Below are positions 59,659 to 64,000 of a DNA stretch of 64,000 nucleotides, piece by piece. Numbering within the stretch: the stretch's first letter is position 1; each line of letters starts with the position of its first letter. The stretch is from Rhexocercosporidium sp. MPI-PUGE-AT-0058 (taxonomy: Eukaryota > Ascomycota > Leotiomycetes > Helotiales): assembly GCA_020746875.1 (NCBI GenBank), contig JAGTJL010000004.1:2976001-3040000 (forward strand). Direction: 5' to 3'. Below the pieces are notes generated by a model that was given only the letters and a program-made list of their open reading frames with translations, ran no database searches and was not told the DNA's origin. The translations under genes and the position numbers were made by a program.

Positions 59659-61737
59659 TATCAGGAGTGGAATCTAGTATAAGAAGGGTCAGAGGTTTTA
59701 CGGAAGGTTTGCAGGCTTAGTATAAATCACGTATTAAGATCTTTATTTATTTACTTTAAAGGGAAGTAAAGAGGATTTAAAAGGCTAAAGATTAATTTAA
59801 ATTATAATTAATATACCTTAAACGTTTTAAATAATAATTCCTTATTATTTAAACCTTATATTCTGATCTTTTTACTTATACGGAAATAGTTCGTTACTTA
59901 TTTAAAGCTTTTACGAATTAATTATAATAATTAAAAATAAAAATAAAACTGCTTTAACGGCAAAAAAGATATTACGATTACTCTTACCTTCCTTTATTAA
60001 TTAATTATTAAATACCTTTCGAAATAATTCTGAAAATAATTCGCTCACGCGTAACGAGTAGTTTTAGCGCTTTAATAAAAGTTTAAAAGGTCTTACGAAT
60101 AACGACGAAAAGAGTTTAAAAGTTAAAGAAGCTATTAAAGTTAAGTAATAACAAATCTTAAAGATTTAAATATAAATTAAGTAAAAGAAAGAAAAGAAAG
60201 TAATTCGGAACTAAATCGAAGAGCTAAAAGAAGTAATACAAGAGCGAGAAGATTTAAAGAAAGAGTTAATAAATATAATATAAAAAGAATAAGAAAAAAA
60301 AGAATGCGTCGACGCGCGAATATGGCCGGGGACTGCTATTATAACAAGTTTATAAGATTCTCTCAAGATGACTTCGATATACGCTTGATATTATATCGAC
60401 AAATCTTAAAGATGCGAGAGCTTTTAATATATAAGGGCAAGAGCGTTAAAAGAACTTAGTCTTTTATTTAAAGTATTAAGCAAAAGTTTTATTAAAATAA
60501 AAAGATAATATATATTATAAATAAAAATAAGATTAACGAATACGTTCTTACTTTCGACGAGAAAGTAAAACGGAAGTAAACCGGGTTCGAATCGAGGGCT
60601 AAGACAAATTCACTTATTTAAAAAGAGTTTAAGTAATAAATATTAAATTTAATTATAAACTCTGGAAATCGAGAGCTTGCGGTGCTTAATCGGTACGAGA
60701 ACGCTTAATAGCGCGAAAACGAGTCGGTAAATAATTTCGTATCTTTTCTTAATAATTTAAAATAATAACTGAAGATTAAAGACGATACGGCGAGACGACG
60801 GATTTTTTACATTAAATTAAAGCTTAAGTTAAAAAGAGAAATTATTAAATTTAATATTATTAAAATTATTAAGATTTACGAAGAACTGGTATTTCTAGCT
60901 CGTCGTATTAAAAATGCTAATAAAGTAAATAATTAGAATAAACTCTGAAAAGATACCGATAAAGTTCTAAAGAAGAATAATAATTACTTTTGTAATAATA
61001 AATTAATTTATATCTTTTTTTCGAACTTAAACCGAAAGCGAGACTAGTTTAATAATACGAATCGGACCTTTATTAGTGCTAAATCGGAGGTAAAAGGATT
61101 AAATAATAAAGAATATTACCGCTATAAAAAGCCAGGCTATTTAATAGTAAAATACCCGGAGGTTACGTATTATAATTATTAAAAGAAAAATATATTTCTT
61201 TAAATTATACGGAATTACAATAGACAGAAAACGAATTAGCCCGATCTTAATTTCTTTATTATTAATAAGATTAGGCGAAGAAGAGAAATAGCAAAAGATT
61301 ATAATATTAATAAAGATTCGGATTTAAGACAGAAAAGTGCGAATTAAAAGAGCATTTCTCGATAATAATATTAAAAGTAATTGTATTTCTTAGGCGCTTA
61401 TAATCGAATGTAGATAAAAGCTTGTAATTAATTAAATTAATTTAATTGTAATCGAAAGAAAAGAAGTTATTATTTACAGAACTTATTCCTTATAATTATA
61501 TATTATTAATAACAAAAGCATTATAAAAGAATATCGGTAATTATTTATCGCCTGCGACTGCGAGATTTTAAGAATTACTTTTATTTTAAGGTTTTTTTAA
61601 TTTAAAGAAATTAATCTTATTATTAGCTTTCAATCGAAGATTTAGCGGTTTCTTTTTAAAAGGAATTAAATTAACGTTATTTCCGCCAGGAAATTTGCAA
61701 AAAAAAACTTAAAAAAATTAAATATATTACGTTATAT
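59659..61737 (+). mobile_element. Gyp1 second copy, 5' part (LTR, gag, protease start)
   Basis: The LTR at 59659-59860 is again 202 bases. The gag region follows, colinear with 24352-26575; the zinc knuckle at about 61100-61150 reads YYRYKKPGYLIVKY (Cys and His to Tyr). At the point equal to 25397 of copy 1 the sequence is uninterrupted, giving the empty site of the solo LTR there. The copy is cut at 61737 by a Gyp2 LTR. Its remaining part is not in the window. Confidence 0.82.
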
Positions 61738-63267
61738 TATGGAAGGGAAAACACCAAGCACATAATAAGAGGGTAGTAAAGCAAGTACCGGAGGATAAAC
61801 GTAAGAAATACTTATTTAACGAATATTAAAAATATTATATATTTAAAAAATATAATTTATTAAAAGAAGAGAAAGGTATAATTTAAATAAAAAGGAAAAG
61901 TTATAATAATAAAAATCGTTATTATCTTTTAAAGAATATTATCTTAAAAGTTATTTTAAATACAGTAAGATATAATTTAATTACGTAATAAATGGACTTC
62001 TAAGGTTAACCTCATTAAATGCGTTTCCTCCTTAGAAAACTTATACTCGACCTCGAGTAAAGAAGTAAAAACTAATATTATAGCTTTAAAGCTTTAAATA
62101 CTTAAAGGAAAATGTGTTTAAGTAAGGATAAGTAAGTGTTAAGTAACTTATATTTTACTTTTAAAAGTAAATAATTTTCTTACTTAATACCTTTAAATAT
62201 TATCTTTTATTTTATTCTTTTTTTTTCTTTTTTTTTTCTTTTTAATAATTTTATTACTCTTTTTTATAATATTCTTAAGGAGGCTTTACGCGTCTCTTTA
62301 CACTTATATCAGTCTTTTCATACCTTTTAACACTTATTATATCGTTTTTACTGTTTAAATTTGCCTTTTTAAATATTATATTTAAATAAACTTTAGCTTT
62401 AATAAAATTAAAGTAAATCGGCGCATAATTAGTATTTTAAATGAGTTCCCGACTCCTTTCCTTACGGCGTAAAGACTGACTTTCTTTATAAAATAAAAAT
62501 CGATTCTTATAACGCGTCGAATTCCTCAATATTCTCTTATATCTTAAGCTAACGTGTTTTTAACGACCCCACTCCTTTTTTATATCCTTACTTTAATAAA
62601 TCTTCCACAAACCTTTTTAACCTCTTAACGTTATTAAGAATAAATGGAAATATACTAAGAGTATATTAAAAAAATAAAAATATATAAATATATAAGATTA
62701 AAAACGAATAAGTAATTAAAGGACAGTCTTTTTACCTTTAAGATTCGAAGTATATTAAAAGAGTAAAAAAATGCTAATTAAAGCATTTCTTTTATTAATT
62801 TAATTAAGTCTTTTTTTATTTTTGTCTTTTTTTCTCTACTCTTACTTCCTTAATAAGTCGATATTAAATAGTAATAAAATCAGTTTTAAGTAATTCCCCC
62901 TCCTCTTATCTTAACGGTTACTATATTAAATAAAAGCGCCGATAATATTTTAACAACTTCTTATTATATTTTCCTATTATTTTCTAATAAATAAGTTGAT
63001 TATTATAAGCGGCTAAGATTTATTATATTTAAAAAGAAAAAAGAAGAAATATTATACTTTATATATTGACTTCGAATTACTTAATCTTCCTCGCGGTCTC
63101 TTTCTTTTTTTAACGGCAAGTTACGAAGTAAAAGCTTCTCGAGAATACCCCTTAAAGCTTTAATAAGCTATAAGCCATCTTAAACCGCCTTTGTCGTCGC
63201 TTTCTTTTAACTTACTTTTTATTATTAATTAATTAAAAGGGGTAAGAGGCTAAAAGTAAGTCGAAAT
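61738..63267 (-). mobile_element. Gyp2 second copy, 3' end (LTR plus 1.25 kb)
   Basis: The LTR at 61738-62019 (TATGGAAGGGAAAACACC... on the plus strand) is followed by sequence colinear with 29280-30530 of the first copy. It stops where the third Gypsy LTR begins at 63268. The insertion point within Gyp1 (near the protease) differs from that of the first copy (integrase). Confidence 0.8.
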
Positions 63268-63583
63268 TATTAACTTTTAAATTTATTACGGCTGGCAAGA
63301 GGTTAATACTGCGAGTTAACTTTAGCTTTGTATTTAGGCCTAATACTACGCTCAGAATCGAGAAGAAAAGACAAAGAAGAAAGGAGAGCTCTTTATAAAA
63401 AAGAACTTAAATATAAATACACGAGGGCTCTACTAATAAAGCTTAACGTAATCTAACGCTATTTATAACAATACGTCGCATACTCGCTAAACAATCTTCC
63501 TTATTCGGCTTAGCGCCTTTATATAACCAGCGATACTACGAGTTATATTGATTAGAATACGAGGCGTATCGGAAGTCGTAATA
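63268..63583 (-). repeat. LTR of a third Gypsy element (Gyp3), probable 3' LTR
   Basis: On the plus strand TATTAACTTTTAAATT...GAAGTCGTAATA, about 316 bases, with RIP-type TG/CA changes at the tips. It is preceded, in the minus-strand reading, by a purine tract AGGAGGAGGGGGTAA (63584-63598), as expected next to a 3' LTR. The left flank is GAAAT; the other LTR is outside the window. Confidence 0.65.
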
Positions 63584-63598
63584 TTACCCCCTCCTCCT

Positions 63599-64000
63599 AA
63601 AGAACTACGTCCGCGTAGTTATAATTATAACTGTATTGTCTTTTAAGTCGTTATAGTCGTTAATACTAGTATTATAAGCCTTTAGCTATTTTAAGAGAAT
63701 TCTTAACGGGCCTTTAGCGTTAGGATGCTCGAAGTGGAATCGTTTAATTATATGCGGAGCTGTCATAATATTTAAGCATAAGTATTACTTTAGATTTTCA
63801 TCGACTCTTAGCTACTTAATGCGATAAAATAGTTTATTCCGCGTGACCTTAAAGTTAAGAATACTTTTAATTTTCTACTTATCTTACTTAAGTAAAAGCT
63901 AAATAAGTGCCGGCATAACTCTGGCTTATTTAGGTAAGGGGTTGTCGACGTATTTACGGAGCGAGTGTAAGTAAAAGACGGGGTGGATTAATTAGTCCTC
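63599..64000 (-). pseudogene. Gyp3 pol C-terminus with chromodomain-like tail, runs off the right edge
   Basis: Minus-strand text: HPVFYLHSLRKY, then KVTRNKLFYRIKWLRVDENLK, PHIIKRFHFEHPNAKGPLR, INDYNDLKDNTV and a basic end ITTRT. The LFYRIKWL-x-DEN segment is the chromodomain-like module found at the end of fungal chromoviral integrases and thought to guide insertion into heterochromatin. There are few stops in this part. Confidence 0.7.

Overview
The window reads as nuclear DNA of a filamentous ascomycete (Pezizomycotina). Genes have short introns of about 40-80 bases with CTAAC- or CTGAC-like branch points. Gene families are fungal: metacaspase, CFEM protein, HET-ankyrin protein, serine esterase of the NLR-like type and a fungal transcription-factor domain. 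Gene-bearing DNA of ordinary composition alternates sharply with AT-rich blocks in which CpA/TpG is nearly absent and TpA is in excess, the signature of repeat-induced point mutation (RIP). Class placement (for example Leotiomycetes) would be a guess.

Layout. (1) 1-21.1 kb, gene-bearing: a partial gene at the left edge; a metacaspase with two unusual GC-AG introns; a membrane-anchored A1-peptidase-like protein; a Ser/Thr-rich surface protein; a transcription-factor-domain protein; a secreted lipase; an NLR-like locus split into a serine-esterase gene and an overlapping ankyrin/zinc-finger gene with the NACHT region missing; a large unknown protein; and a HET-ankyrin pseudogene with three frameshifts. 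(2) 21.3-47.26 kb, one AT island. Almost all of it is a single Mutator-like (MULE) transposon with an 8-bp target duplication (TAATTCAA). Its transposase gene is cut by a Ty3/Gypsy element (called Gyp1 here; 202-bp LTRs, duplication CTTTG/CTTTA). Gyp1 is cut in its integrase by a 13.2-kb Gypsy element on the other strand (Gyp2, duplication GTAT). Gyp2 carries two solo LTRs, and Gyp1 also carries a solo LTR and a Tc1/mariner element. (3) 47.3-49.8 kb, normal DNA with a CFEM membrane-protein gene. (4) 49.8-64 kb, a second AT island: four solo or partial LTRs, a Gypsy integrase fragment, a complete Copia element (52.95-59.25 kb, duplication ATTAC), a second Gyp1 copy again cut by a second Gyp2 copy, and the 3' end of a third Gypsy element with a chromodomain-like tail running off the right edge.

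No coding frame in either island is intact. Catalytic and zinc-binding codons have been changed in the way RIP predicts (Asp to Asn, Cys and His to Tyr). The genes do not form an operon or an evident biosynthetic cluster. What links several of them is surface or secreted location (peptidase-like, Ser/Thr-rich, lipase, CFEM) and self/non-self or cell-death families (metacaspase, esterase-ankyrin, HET), placed beside RIP-rich heterochromatin-like DNA. Exon coordinates were worked out by hand from splice motifs and reading-frame continuity. Limits of the decayed elements are firm where a target duplication is quoted and approximate elsewhere.
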